From: Aggregatibacter segnis ATCC 33393
GTDB taxonomy: Bacteria > Pseudomonadota > Gammaproteobacteria > Enterobacterales > Pasteurellaceae
Reading direction: 5' to 3'
DNA: 64,000 nucleotides
Assembly: GCF_000185305.1 (NCBI RefSeq)
Contig: NZ_GL622200.1
Coordinates: forward strand, 384,216 to 448,215
The notes beneath the pieces were generated by a model. That model worked only from the letters and a program-made list of their open reading frames with translations, did not search any database and was not told where the DNA came from. The stretch's first letter is position 1. Each line of letters opens with the position of its first letter. This document shows positions 48,053 through 58,401 of the stretch, one piece after another. The translations under genes were made by a program, and so were the position numbers.

Positions 48053-48843
48053 TTGAACAGCTCCTCAAGGTAATTGGGTGCCGGATAATGAAAATGCACC
48101 GGGCCATCAGCATGTCCTTGCAAGAATTGGGTAACTTGCGGGTCTTGGCTTGCCAGTAATTGGGCAGATGTTCCTTCGGCAATCACATGTTTATCCGCAA
48201 TGATGTAGGCATAATCCGCAATGCTCAAAAGCTCCTGCACATCATGAGAAACCACGATAGACGTGAGATTTAAGGCCTCGTTCAAGCGTTTGATTAAACT
48301 AATAATGACGCCCATGCTAATTGGGTCTTGTCCGGTAAACGGTTCATCAAACATGATTAAATCCGGATCTAATGCAATCGCGCGGGCAAGTGCGGCTCGG
48401 CGAGCCATTCCTCCGGAAAGTTCGGACGGCATTAAATCGGCAGCACCGCGTAATCCTACCGCTTCTAATTTCATTAATACTATTTGACGAATTAATGAAG
48501 GCGGCAGATTCGTGTGTTCACGAATGGCAAAGGCCACATTATCGAAGGTGGAAATATCGGTAAATAACGCACCGGATTGGAATAGCATGCCCATGCGTTT
48601 ACGCACTTCATAAAGTTCGCTGTTAGACAGTTTGCAAATATCTTGCCCGTCAAACAGGATTTCCCCTTCATCAGGGATGAGTTGTCCACCAATCAGTTTT
48701 AATAACGTGGTTTTACCAATGCCGGAAGGGCCCATAATGGCCGTGATTTTACCGCGTGGTACACGCAAGTTGAGATCGCGATAAATCACACGTTCGCCAC
48801 GTTTAAACGTCAGGTGTTTAACTTCGATTAAAGCGTCGTTCAT
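48046..48843 (-). CDS. mlaF: MlaF, ATPase subunit of the Mla transporter
   Basis: 265-residue ABC ATPase. Walker [19 protein letters not shown] (about 37-54), signature [20 protein letters not shown] and Walker [14 protein letters not shown] are all visible. First gene of mlaFEDCB-ibaG-murA, a single - strand run with gaps under 25 bases. The system keeps phospholipids out of the outer leaflet. Confidence 0.96.
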   Translation of the reverse strand: MNDALIEVKHLTFKRGERVIYRDLNLRVPRGKITAIMGPSGIGKTTLLKLIGGQLIPDEGEILFDGQDICKLSNSELYEVRKRMGMLFQSGALFTDISTFDNVAFAIREHTNLPPSLIRQIVLMKLEAVGLRGAADLMPSELSGGMARRAALARAIALDPDLIMFDEPFTGQDPISMGVIISLIKRLNEALNLTSIVVSHDVQELLSIADYAYIIADKHVIAEGTSAQLLASQDPQVTQFLQGHADGPVHFHYPAPNYLEELFKC

Positions 48844-49085
48844 AAAACCTTAATTATGAGAAGGCTTGAGCGCCTTGAGTGAATAAAAATGAGTTGCGAT
48901 AGTCTATGAAATCCACGTGAATGTCAAATAGAATTACGTAGCATTCATGCCCCGCCTTGGACTCCGTTTTAGTAAAAATGTTCCCATTAAAACGTGCTGA
49001 AATCTGACCGCACTTTTAGATTTTTTCAATAAAGTTGTGCTATTATTGCGCCCTATTATTAATTGTTATGGCTTAAAATAGAGTT

Positions 49086-49676
49086 ATGAATATTCGTTGG
49101 AATATTGTGTTGGCGGTAATCGCATTCGGATTATTAGCTTGGTTTTATAGCTTGAATCAAGAAGATGACGGGCTGAATGCGCTTGTTAAGACGGCAGACG
49201 CGCCGGAATATGTCGGGCAGAAAATGAATACGGTGGTGTATGCACCGACCGGCAAAAAACAGTATTTGGCCACATCCGACAAAGTGGAGTATTACACCTC
49301 GGATGGGCATACGAATTTTATAAATCCGACGGTGCGTTTATTGGCGCTCGAAATTCCAGGTTCTGGTACGGATAACGCTGACACGGAAAGTTGGGAGTTA
49401 AGTGCGAATAAAGCCACTTTAACGAAGAACAACATGTTGTATTTAGAAGGTAATGTCGTGGCACAAAGCCTTTCTGCACAATCTCGTTTACAACGTATTG
49501 AAACCGAAAGTGCGGTAGTAAATTTAACCACGCAAGACATTACTTCCGATAACATGGTGAAATTAAACGGGCAGGATTTTAGTTCGACAGGTTTAAAATT
49601 GACAGGCAACTTACAACAACAAGTGGCCACTTTAAAAGAACAGGTAAAAACACATTATGAAATTAATAAGCAGTAA
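49086..49676 (+). CDS. lptC: LptC, inner-membrane LPS export protein
   Basis: 196 residues with one N-terminal membrane anchor (NIVLAVIAFGLLAWFYSL) and a periplasmic OstA-like beta-jellyroll (about 55-185). It links the LptBFG ATPase to the LptA bridge. Its 3' end overlaps lptA by 20 bases. One perfect uptake signal lies within. Confidence 0.93.
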   Translation: MNIRWNIVLAVIAFGLLAWFYSLNQEDDGLNALVKTADAPEYVGQKMNTVVYAPTGKKQYLATSDKVEYYTSDGHTNFINPTVRLLALEIPGSGTDNADTESWELSANKATLTKNNMLYLEGNVVAQSLSAQSRLQRIETESAVVNLTTQDITSDNMVKLNGQDFSSTGLKLTGNLQQQVATLKEQVKTHYEINKQ

Positions 49677-50175
49677 AATTGTGCTTGCTTCTACATTGGT
49701 TTTTATGTCTTTTTCCGCCTTGGCGCTAAAAGAAGATACCAATCAACCGATTAACATCGTGTCCGATAATCAATCTTTGGATATGAATAATCGTGTCGTT
49801 ACTTTCACGGATAACGTGGTGATTACACAGGGTTCCATTATCGTCAAAGCGAGCAAAGTGGTGATTACCCGTCCGGAAGAGAATTCTAAACAAAAAGATA
49901 AAGTGGAAGCGTTTGGCAATCCGGTGACCTTTCATCAAGTCATGGATGATGGCAAGCCGGTTGATGGTAAAGCAAATAAAGTAGTTTATGACCTCGGTAC
50001 CGAATTTTTAACGTTGACTGGTGATGCAGAATTAAAACAACTGGATAGCAAAATTAACGGTAGTGTTATTACCTATGATGTAGCCAAGCAGCAACTGAAG
50101 GCGAATGCGAATTCTGGCGCACGCGTAAAAACCGTATTGATTCCCACCCAATTAAATCGTGCGAATGGTAAATAG
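49657..50175 (+). CDS. lptA: LptA, periplasmic LPS bridge protein
   Basis: 172 residues. Signal peptide 1-23 (VLASTLVFMSFSALA), then the OstA-type fold containing INIVSDNQSLDMNNRVVTFT and VKASKVVITRPEEN. Oligomers form a hydrophobic groove from LptC to LptD. Ends in TAG, which shows amber is used as a normal stop in this genome. Confidence 0.94.
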   Translation: MKLISSKIVLASTLVFMSFSALALKEDTNQPINIVSDNQSLDMNNRVVTFTDNVVITQGSIIVKASKVVITRPEENSKQKDKVEAFGNPVTFHQVMDDGKPVDGKANKVVYDLGTEFLTLTGDAELKQLDSKINGSVITYDVAKQQLKANANSGARVKTVLIPTQLNRANGK

Positions 50176-50184
50176 GATAAAAAA

Positions 50185-50910
50185 ATGGCGATTCTGTATG
50201 CTGAAAATTTAGCGAAAAGCTATAAAAACCGCCAAGTGGTTTCTGATGTCAGTTTAACGGTGCATTCAGGCGAAATTGTTGGCTTATTAGGCCCGAATGG
50301 TGCCGGTAAAACCACAACCTTCTATATGGTGGTGGGATTAGTGAATCATGATCAAGGCAAGATTCGCATTGATGATGAGGATATCAGTCTGTTGCCAATG
50401 CATAACCGCGCACAAAAAGGTGTTGGTTACTTGCCACAAGAAGCCTCTATTTTTCGCCGTTTAAGTGTGTATGAGAATTTGATGGCGGTATTGGAAATAC
50501 GTAAAGATTTGACCGCACTTCAACGCCAAGAAAAAGCAGATGAGCTGATTGAAGAATTTAATATCGGACATATTCGCGATAGTTTGGGGCAATCTTTATC
50601 CGGTGGTGAACGTCGCCGCGTAGAAATCGCACGTGCTTTAGCCGCCAATCCCAAATTCATTTTGTTGGATGAACCTTTTGCCGGCGTCGATCCAATTTCC
50701 GTGATTGATATTAAGAAAATTATTAAAGATTTACGCGATCGTGGTCTTGGCGTGTTAATTACCGACCATAACGTACGTGAAACCTTAGATGTGTGCGAGC
50801 GGGCTTACATTGTAAGTTCAGGCAAGATGATTGCAACCGGTACACCAACTGAAATTATGAATAACAAATTGGTTAAAGACGTTTATTTAGGCGCCGATTT
50901 CCAGCTGTAA
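50185..50910 (+). CDS. lptB: LptB, LPS export ATPase
   Basis: 241-residue ABC ATPase that powers LPS extraction. Walker [19 protein letters not shown] (about 36-53), signature [15 protein letters not shown] (about 138-152) and Walker [17 protein letters not shown]. It is followed 3 bases later by ptsN; in enterobacteria rpoN and hpf would lie between. Confidence 0.97.
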   Translation: MAILYAENLAKSYKNRQVVSDVSLTVHSGEIVGLLGPNGAGKTTTFYMVVGLVNHDQGKIRIDDEDISLLPMHNRAQKGVGYLPQEASIFRRLSVYENLMAVLEIRKDLTALQRQEKADELIEEFNIGHIRDSLGQSLSGGERRRVEIARALAANPKFILLDEPFAGVDPISVIDIKKIIKDLRDRGLGVLITDHNVRETLDVCERAYIVSSGKMIATGTPTEIMNNKLVKDVYLGADFQL

Positions 50911-50913
50911 CCT

Positions 50914-51444
50914 ATGAAATTTACTGAGTTATTAACGCCGGAAACCATTCGTCAAGGAATGATTTCTTCCAGCAAAAAACGAGTTTTTGAGTCCATTGCG
51001 CGTATCGTGGAAGAACAATTACACATGGAAAATGGCGAGCAATGCTGTTTTGATTGTTTGTTTACCCGTGAGAAATTAGGCAATTCCGGTTTAGGTGGTG
51101 GGGTTGCCATGCCAAAAGGGAGACTGCCTAATGGTGGCAAGCCGATAGGTGTATTTATTCAATTAGAAAGCCCTATTGATTATGATGCCGCAGATAAACG
51201 TGAAGTCGATTTAATTTTCGCAGTATTGGTCCCGGAAAATATGTGTGGTGATTACGTTCAGTATTTGCCAACGTTGGCTGAGAATTTAGTGGATAAATCT
51301 TTGTGTAAACAACTGCGGGCGGCAAAAAGTGCGGACGAAATTTGGGGCGTTTTTTCACATTATGATCAATGCGAGTCGGAAGAAATAGAGGCTGATGAGG
51401 AAGATTCTCCTTCATTAGCACCGGAATCCGGTTCTGAAGAATAA
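50914..51444 (+). CDS. ptsN: PtsN-like EIIA-Ntr domain protein lacking the active-site His
   Basis: 176 residues; position between lptB and rapZ and blocks [19 protein letters not shown] and [22 protein letters not shown] identify the EIIA-Ntr family. In E. coli PtsN the phosphoryl-accepting His73 lies in a segment like GVAIPHGRL; here the matching segment reads [13 protein letters not shown], with Lys68 in place of His. Phosphorylation by NPr at that site therefore looks impossible. The protein also carries an extra Glu/Asp/Ser-rich C-terminal tail (about 157-176). No npr or ptsP is nearby. It may act as a phosphorylation-independent regulator. The missing His is read directly; the functional effect is inferred. 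Confidence 0.85.
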   Translation: MKFTELLTPETIRQGMISSSKKRVFESIARIVEEQLHMENGEQCCFDCLFTREKLGNSGLGGGVAMPKGRLPNGGKPIGVFIQLESPIDYDAADKREVDLIFAVLVPENMCGDYVQYLPTLAENLVDKSLCKQLRAAKSADEIWGVFSHYDQCESEEIEADEEDSPSLAPESGSEE

Positions 51445-51469
51445 AGAAAAATGGTTTAACGGGGGAGTT

Positions 51470-52327
51470 ATGGAAATTATCATTATTAGCGGTCGTTCCG
51501 GTGGCGGAAAATCCGTTGCATTAAGAGCCTTAGAAGATATGGGGTACTATTGCGTCGATAATTTGCCATTAGATTTGGTGCCACAATTAATCAATATTCT
51601 TTCTGTTAATCAACATGCTGTTGCGATTAGTTTGGATATTCGTAATTTGCCAACGTCACCTGCAGTATTGGAAAAGACGATTGCGCATATTCAACAAGAA
51701 CATAACGTTAAAATCATCTTTTTGGATTCCGATAAAACGACGTTAGTTCGTCGTTATAGCGACTCTCGCCGTTTACACCCCTTATCTACGCAAGATCTTT
51801 CTCTGGAAGCCGCTATCGACGAAGAAAGTAAACATCTTGATCCCCTGATTCAACAGGCAAATATCATCATTGATACAGGCTCATTGTCCACACATGAATT
51901 GGCCGAGCGTTTACGCGAATTTTTGCGCGGGCATTCCGATACGGAATTGAAAATTGTAGTGGAGTCCTTTGGTTTTAAATACGGCATTCCGTTGGATGCG
52001 GATTATGTTTTTGATGTCCGTTTTTTACCTAATCCCCATTGGAATCATGCACTAAGACCAATGACAGGTTTGGATCAGCCGGTGGTAGAATTTCTCGAAA
52101 AACACAATGAAGTGCATCAATTTATCTATTTAACCCGTTCTTATATTGAAACTTGGTTGCCGATGTTGGAGCAGAATAACCGCAGTTATTTGACCATTGC
52201 GATTGGTTGTACCGGTGGTAAACATCGTTCCGTCTATGTTGCCGAACAATTGGGCAAGTATTTCCAAGATAAAGGCAAAAACGTCAGTATTTTGCACCGC
52301 TCTTTGGAAAAGCATAAAAAACAATAA
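51470..52327 (+). CDS. rapZ: RNase adapter protein RapZ
   Basis: 285 residues. N-terminal P-loop [19 protein letters not shown] (about 7-25) and C-terminal RNA-binding domain with [26 protein letters not shown] (quoted in part: [20 protein letters not shown]) and [15 protein letters not shown]. In E. coli it directs RNase E to the sRNA GlmZ to control GlmS. It ends one base from the convergent xseA stop; no npr follows. Confidence 0.96.
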   Translation: MEIIIISGRSGGGKSVALRALEDMGYYCVDNLPLDLVPQLINILSVNQHAVAISLDIRNLPTSPAVLEKTIAHIQQEHNVKIIFLDSDKTTLVRRYSDSRRLHPLSTQDLSLEAAIDEESKHLDPLIQQANIIIDTGSLSTHELAERLREFLRGHSDTELKIVVESFGFKYGIPLDADYVFDVRFLPNPHWNHALRPMTGLDQPVVEFLEKHNEVHQFIYLTRSYIETWLPMLEQNNRSYLTIAIGCTGGKHRSVYVAEQLGKYFQDKGKNVSILHRSLEKHKKQ

Positions 52328-52328
52328 G

Positions 52329-53663
52329 TTATTTTTTCTCGATTTGGCTGATTTGGCTGATGATTTCACCATCAGTCAAACGTGTTCTTATTTGCTCCCC
52401 AATCTTGACCTCATTAATCGATTTAATCGTGCCATACTTGGCGTTTTGCGTAATGGAGTAGCCACGCGCCAACACTTTCAATGGACTTAAACTGTCTAAT
52501 TTTCCACATAAATGGGCTAGCTGTTTTTGTTGAAGTCCCAGCTTCAAATTCATTTCAGAATTTAACCGCACTTTGAGTTGCGCTACTCGCTGTTCGTGCT
52601 GTTGTATCCGTAGTGGCAGCGGATTTTTATATAATCGTGCAGAAAGTGCGGTCAGATTTTCCGCCGTTTTTTGCCAACGATGGTACAAGCTTTGTTGTAA
52701 ACGATGGCGTAATTGTGTGATTAATTGTTGTTGAATGCGGAGCTGTGATTGCGGATGACGATGCTGTAAACGCAAGGAGAGGTGTTGTAATTGTTGCTTC
52801 TTCTCGGCAAAGATTCGATCTAAAGCAATTTCAATCCGTTGCTGACGATATTGTAATTGTTGTATCAATTCTGCTTGGTTGCGACTGACGAGCTCTGCTG
52901 CAGCGGAAGGCGTCGGGGCACGTAAGTCGGCAACGAAATCAGCGATAGTCACATCAGTTTCATGCCCTACTGCACTGATGATGGGAATGGCGGAATGGAA
53001 AATGGCGCGCGCCACTTTTTCTTCGTTGAAACACCATAAATCCTCTAAGGAGCCACCACCGCGTCCAACAATCAGCACATCGACTTCTTGCCGTTGATTA
53101 GCAAGTTGAATCATCTGCGTAATTTCAGTTGCCGCATCTTTACCTTGTACCGCTGTTGGATAAATGATGACTTTCAGACTTGGGTCACGACGCTGCAAAA
53201 TATGTAAGATATCTTGCAGTGCCGCGCCGGTTTGAGAGGTAATAATGCCTACCGCTTTACTAAAGTGCGGTAGGTTTTTTTTGTGATTTTGAGCGAATAA
53301 TCCTTCTGCCGCGAGCTTTACTTTTAATGCTTCAAACTGCTGCATAAGCAAGCCATCGCCGGCGAGATGCATACTTTCGATAATCAGTTGATAATCACCG
53401 CGTGGCTCATACAAACTGACGGAAGCACGCACCAACACTTGCATGCCATTGGTTGGACGAAAACCCACGCGCAGATTTTTCATGCGGAACATGGCGCAAC
53501 GCACTTGGGCATTTTCGTCTTTTAAACTTAAATACCAATGACCGGAAACCGGCTGGGTAAAATTAGAAATTTCCCCGGTAAGCCAAACCTGCCCAAGTTG
53601 ATTTTCTAACATCAAGCGTACAGATTGGTTTAGCTGACTGACGGAATAAATATTATCGCTCAT
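52329..53663 (-). CDS. xseA: Exodeoxyribonuclease VII large subunit
   Basis: 444 residues, the usual size. N-terminal OB-fold (about 1-100, LTGEISNFTQPVSGHWYLSLKD, quoted in part: LTGEISNFTQPVSGHWYLSL), catalytic core with GIITSQTGAALQDIL, VDVLIVGRGGGSLEDLWCFN and SAVGHETDVTIADFVADLRAPTPSAAAEL (quoted in part: VGHETDVTIADFVADLRAPT), then a long Gln/Arg/His-rich coiled coil (about 280-400). Works with XseB to degrade single-stranded DNA. Contains two uptake signals. Confidence 0.96.
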   Translation of the reverse strand: MSDNIYSVSQLNQSVRLMLENQLGQVWLTGEISNFTQPVSGHWYLSLKDENAQVRCAMFRMKNLRVGFRPTNGMQVLVRASVSLYEPRGDYQLIIESMHLAGDGLLMQQFEALKVKLAAEGLFAQNHKKNLPHFSKAVGIITSQTGAALQDILHILQRRDPSLKVIIYPTAVQGKDAATEITQMIQLANQRQEVDVLIVGRGGGSLEDLWCFNEEKVARAIFHSAIPIISAVGHETDVTIADFVADLRAPTPSAAAELVSRNQAELIQQLQYRQQRIEIALDRIFAEKKQQLQHLSLRLQHRHPQSQLRIQQQLITQLRHRLQQSLYHRWQKTAENLTALSARLYKNPLPLRIQQHEQRVAQLKVRLNSEMNLKLGLQQKQLAHLCGKLDSLSPLKVLARGYSITQNAKYGTIKSINEVKIGEQIRTRLTDGEIISQISQIEKK

Positions 53664-53678
53664 TCTCTTTATTGTTTT

Positions 53679-54869
53679 TTAGTGCTCGTGCAATAATGCC
53701 CAGCCGTCATCCAGCCAGTTACAAATGCTGTCAAAGAGCGCATGAAGAGAAAGCTCTCCGTCTTTTTCAATCAATTGAGTTAAGAAAGCGTAATCAACGT
53801 TTTCGCCATCGGCTAATTTTTTCAATATTTCAGCCTCAGCCTGATTTAACTCATCAAGCAATTCGCCATTCGCGTAAATACGCAACGGGTTTTCTGTATA
53901 AACTAATTTGCAGTTGTTATCTTGTTGTAGTTTTCCGCCTAACTCAAAGATTTCGGCGACATCATCAAGATCAGTGAATTCACCAACATCTAGTAATTCA
54001 TAACGTCTTTGACTTACCGTGGTTGCCAACGCATGTTGGAACAGTTGATCAAATTGTTTGGATTGAGACAGTTGTTGCAAGAATTGGCGTTTTAATTCTT
54101 GCATTGTTGCTGTGTCGAGTTTACCCGTATTTTGGACTTCAGGTGTTAAACGGAATGGGATATTCAGCTCACTCACGTCTAGATTTGGATGACAAAGGTT
54201 ACGTTCTAAGTTGTCAATTAATTCACTCGTGTTTGGGTAACGTAAACCGAAAGAAACTGTTAAACAATCATCTTGTGCTACACCGTAATGGGAGAGTCTG
54301 GAAGGCACATAAAGTACATCTCCCGGCGCCATTACTTCATCTAAAATTAATTCACCCATATCATCAAAAATACGAATAGGTTGATTAGGTTTAAATTCAG
54401 TTGTTGGTTCGCACCATTTACCTAATTGCCAGCGGCGATGCCCGTAAGCCTGCACGAGGAAAACATCGTATTCATCGTAATGTTTCCCTACGGATCCGCC
54501 TTGCGGCGCAAATGACACCATAATGTCATCGCGTTGCCATTGTGGAATAAAACCGAATTTATTCCACAAACTACCAAGTTGTGGTGACCATTGTTCCAAG
54601 TTTTGGACTAAAACGGACCATTTCTCCGGCATGTTTTTAAAGTCTTCATCGGATAACGGACTGGTGAACAGTTCCCAATTATCTTCGCTATGTTGCTTGA
54701 TTAAACGAGCGACGACTTCTTCTGTTTGGGCAAGTTCTAAAATGTCATCAGGTTCTAATTGACCTACAATTTCTGGCAATCCGCCACGAATTAAGAGTGG
54801 TTTTTTTTGCCAGTAATCACGTAAGAAAATTTCTGGGGTAATATCTTGGGGTAAGCAGAATTTGCTCAT
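53679..54869 (-). CDS. roxA: 50S ribosomal protein L16 arginine hydroxylase RoxA/YcfD
   Basis: 396-residue 2-oxoglutarate/Fe(II) oxygenase with a JmjC-like cupin. The metal ligands are seen as His and Asp in GKHYDEYDVFLVQAYGHRRW and a His in RLSHYGVAQDD. LLIRGGLPEIVGQLEPDDILELA (quoted in part: LIRGGLPEIVGQLEPDDILE) and SFGLRYPNTSELID are family blocks. The start at 54869 is preferred because AAGGA is 6 bases upstream; the ATG two codons earlier is too close to it. Confidence 0.9.
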   Translation of the reverse strand: MSKFCLPQDITPEIFLRDYWQKKPLLIRGGLPEIVGQLEPDDILELAQTEEVVARLIKQHSEDNWELFTSPLSDEDFKNMPEKWSVLVQNLEQWSPQLGSLWNKFGFIPQWQRDDIMVSFAPQGGSVGKHYDEYDVFLVQAYGHRRWQLGKWCEPTTEFKPNQPIRIFDDMGELILDEVMAPGDVLYVPSRLSHYGVAQDDCLTVSFGLRYPNTSELIDNLERNLCHPNLDVSELNIPFRLTPEVQNTGKLDTATMQELKRQFLQQLSQSKQFDQLFQHALATTVSQRRYELLDVGEFTDLDDVAEIFELGGKLQQDNNCKLVYTENPLRIYANGELLDELNQAEAEILKKLADGENVDYAFLTQLIEKDGELSLHALFDSICNWLDDGWALLHEH

Positions 54870-54892
54870 ATACATTCCTTCTTTGTGTTGTG

Positions 54893-55186
54893 CTATTTTT
54901 TCTTGGCCTGTTCTTCTGCACGTTTGCGCCGAATTTCTTTTGGATCAGCTAAAAGCGGACGATAAATTTCAATGCGATCTCCCTCTTTTAATTGATCGTT
55001 TAATTTCACAGGGCGGCTAAAAATACCAATTTTATTGGTGCGTAAATCAATGTCATTGAATTGTTGCAAAATACCGGATTGCACAATCGCTGTTTGTACC
55101 ATCGTGCCCTCATCAACGCTAAATGTTTTTAGATAATGATGATCGGGGAAGGCATAGGTAATTTGAATATTAATTTTATTAGCCAT
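54893..55186 (-). CDS. rnfH: RnfH family protein (UPF0125)
   Basis: 97-residue ubiquitin-like-fold protein. IQITYAFPDHHYLKTFSVDEG and IGIFSRPVKLNDQLKEGDRIEIYRPL (quoted in part: VKLNDQLKEGDRIEIYRPL) are family blocks; the C-terminus is Lys/Arg/Glu rich. In most gammaproteobacteria it follows ratA; ratA is not upstream here. Confidence 0.9.
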   Translation of the reverse strand: MANKINIQITYAFPDHHYLKTFSVDEGTMVQTAIVQSGILQQFNDIDLRTNKIGIFSRPVKLNDQLKEGDRIEIYRPLLADPKEIRRKRAEEQAKKK

Positions 55187-55654
55187 AAATTTATTTTGCT
55201 CTTGGTTTTAAGATATCAATCATTATAGATAAATGGGTGAAAATTTGACCGAAAGAAAATGTTACTGACGGAGTTGAAAATTCGATCATGTGGAAATTAA
55301 TTTTTTCATTCTATGTTACTGGGGCTTTTTGCTTTATGGCAAATTCAAATGATGGTCAATTCACTGCATTTTATTGATTGATTTTCCTCCATTGTATTAC
55401 AGGTCGTAAACTTTTGTCGAATGTCCACGGTGTCTATTTCCAATTCACTGCCAAATTTCACCGCACTTTAATGTGACATGTGTTCGTTGATGTTATTGAA
55501 GCAGTAATTTGAGAAGATATCAATTGTCTATAACGCAATAAATTTCTTGTGTCATGAATGCCTAGAAATTAACAAGAATTATTAGGAAAAATTGGTATAT
55601 AAAAAAAGACACTATATTATAGGCGGAGTATTGATAAAACATGAGGGAATTGAA
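55187..55654. other. Gene-free region upstream of rnfH and the EamA gene
   Basis: About 470 A+T-rich bases with stops in all frames. It holds one uptake signal (ACCGCACTT at about 55461) and two similar AGATATCAAT segments (near 55210 and 55518) about 305 bases apart. No promoter is convincing. It occupies the place where ratA would be expected. Confidence 0.5.
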
Positions 55655-56071
55655 ATGAATTGGGTTTGGTTTGCGATAGGCTCCGCGTTTTTTGCAGGAT
55701 TAACCGCGATTTTAGGAAAGTTAGGTGTTGAAGGATTAAACAGTAATTTAGCCACATTTATTCGTACCGTAGTAATTTTATTTGTTGTAATAATTATTAT
55801 TTCAATACGAAATGAATGGCAATTACCTCAGCATATTGCCGCTAAACCGGTAATTTTTCTTGTGTTGTCCGGGGTTGCTACCGGGCTTTCTTGGCTTCTA
55901 TATTATCGAGCTTTACAACTTGCGCCGGCTTCTTGGGTTGCGCCTATTGATAAATTAAGTGTGGTAATTGCGATTATATTAGGGGTAACTCTTTTAGGTG
56001 AACCGCTTAGTATGAAATTGCTTGTTGGCGCAGGGTTAATTCTTTCCGGCGTGTTGGTGCTAGCATTGTAA
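55655..56071 (+). CDS. Single-domain EamA-family membrane protein
   Basis: 138 residues, about five helices. The start at 55655 has GAGGGA 6-7 bases upstream; a longer frame adds 21 unlikely residues. FFAGLTAILGKLGVEGLNSN and the C-terminal VAPIDKLSVVIAIILGVTLLGEPLS (quoted in part: APIDKLSVVIAIILGVTLLG) match one EamA repeat. Usual EamA transporters have two repeats and about 300 residues, so this half-size form probably works as a dimer. The substrate is unknown. Confidence 0.83.
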   Translation: MNWVWFAIGSAFFAGLTAILGKLGVEGLNSNLATFIRTVVILFVVIIIISIRNEWQLPQHIAAKPVIFLVLSGVATGLSWLLYYRALQLAPASWVAPIDKLSVVIAIILGVTLLGEPLSMKLLVGAGLILSGVLVLAL

Positions 56072-56110
56072 AACGCCCTGAAAAACGACCGCACTTTTAG
56101 TATCATTCAT

Positions 56111-56139
56111 AAAAATAGCTCCCATTGGGAGCTATTTTT
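56111..56139. terminator. Bidirectional terminator between EamA gene and gapA
   Basis: AAAAATAGCTCCC and GGGAGCTATTTTT form a 13-bp stem with a 3-base loop. A/T runs on both sides suit both convergent genes. Confidence 0.9.
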
Positions 56140-56156
56140 ATGTTGAGGATAAAGAA

Positions 56157-57167
<1,011 letters not shown>

Positions 57168-57397
57168 TCACCTTATATTTTTAAGTTAAACGAAAAGGTT
57201 AAACTCGGTAGAAATGAAAATATCCGCCTACCAATTTTGTGTGAGATTATAGCACGCTTTCCCAATCTTGAGAAAGTATCTATTCTCAGATAAATAGAAA
57301 AACACGATCAAAAATTCTGTAAAAAATGACCGCACTTTTGCTGATTTTTTATTGGGTTAGAGGCATAATAAACAAAATTATTGACGAGAGAATCATT

Positions 57398-58024
57398 ATG
57401 TTACAAGGCAATTTATATATTATCTCTGCGCCGAGTGGTGCCGGAAAATCATCGTTAATCGCGGCGCTATTGAAACAAAACAATCTGCATCAAATGATGG
57501 TGTCGGTTTCTCATACTACCAGACAACCTCGTCCGGGTGAAAAAGAGGGCGTGCACTATTATTTTGTTTCTCATGACGAGTTTGAAAATTTGATTGAACA
57601 AAATGCGTTCTTGGAATATGCCAAAGTTTTTGGTGGCAATTATTACGGCACTTCTTTATTTGCGATTGAAGAAAATTTAGCCAAAGGGATTGATGTGTTT
57701 CTCGACATTGACTGGCAAGGCGCACAACAAATCCGTGAAAAAGTGCCTAATGTAAAAAGTATTTTTATTTTGCCTCCGTCTTTAGATGAACTAGAAAATC
57801 GTTTAATTGGGCGCGGACAAGACAATGCGGAAGTGATAGCTGACAGAATGGCAAAAGCCATCAGTGAAATTTCCCATTACAATGAATACGATTACGTCAT
57901 CGTGAACGATAATTTTGAGCAGGCGCTGGCTGACTTACAGGCAATCTTGCGCGCAGAGCGATTAACCCTGACGCATCAGCAGCAAGAAAATCAAGGCTTG
58001 ATCGAACAATTGCTGGATAAATAA
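57398..58024 (+). CDS. gmk: Guanylate kinase
   Basis: 208 residues from the ATG at 57398, which has GAGAGA upstream; a frame starting 24 codons earlier lacks support. P-loop [17 protein letters not shown] (about 8-24), the GMP-binding [20 protein letters not shown] region and [13 protein letters not shown] fit the family. First gene of gmk-rpoZ-spoT-recG-ubiC. Confidence 0.97.
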   Translation: MLQGNLYIISAPSGAGKSSLIAALLKQNNLHQMMVSVSHTTRQPRPGEKEGVHYYFVSHDEFENLIEQNAFLEYAKVFGGNYYGTSLFAIEENLAKGIDVFLDIDWQGAQQIREKVPNVKSIFILPPSLDELENRLIGRGQDNAEVIADRMAKAISEISHYNEYDYVIVNDNFEQALADLQAILRAERLTLTHQQQENQGLIEQLLDK

Positions 58025-58088
58025 GGCATGTTTTAGTATCATGTCCGCCCTTTAGATTCATATTAGATTTAGCAAACTGGAGTAATTT

Positions 58089-58355
58089 ATGGCTCGTGTA
58101 ACCGTGCAAGATGCAGTAGAAAAAATTGGTAACCGTTTTGATTTAATTTTAACAGCTGCCCGTCGTGCAAGACAATTACAGCTACATGCGCGTGAACCGT
58201 TGGTGCCGGAAGATAATGACAAACCAACTGTCATCGCGTTACGTGAAATTGAAAAAGGCTTGATTAATAACGATATTTTAGATGCTCAAGAACGCCAAGA
58301 ACATTTGGCGATGGAAAGAGCGGAAGTGAACGCCGTTTCTTTATTATCCGAATAA
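58089..58355 (+). CDS. rpoZ: RNA polymerase omega subunit
   Basis: 88 residues. [19 protein letters not shown] and [16 protein letters not shown] sequence (here [18 protein letters not shown]) are the conserved core. It helps assemble RNA polymerase and forms one ppGpp-binding site, fitting its place directly before spoT. GGAG precedes the start. Confidence 0.97.
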   Translation: MARVTVQDAVEKIGNRFDLILTAARRARQLQLHAREPLVPEDNDKPTVIALREIEKGLINNDILDAQERQEHLAMERAEVNAVSLLSE

Positions 58356-58401
58356 AGTGCGGTCAAAATTAACCACGTTTTTTTAATTAGGCGGGTGTGT
58401 T

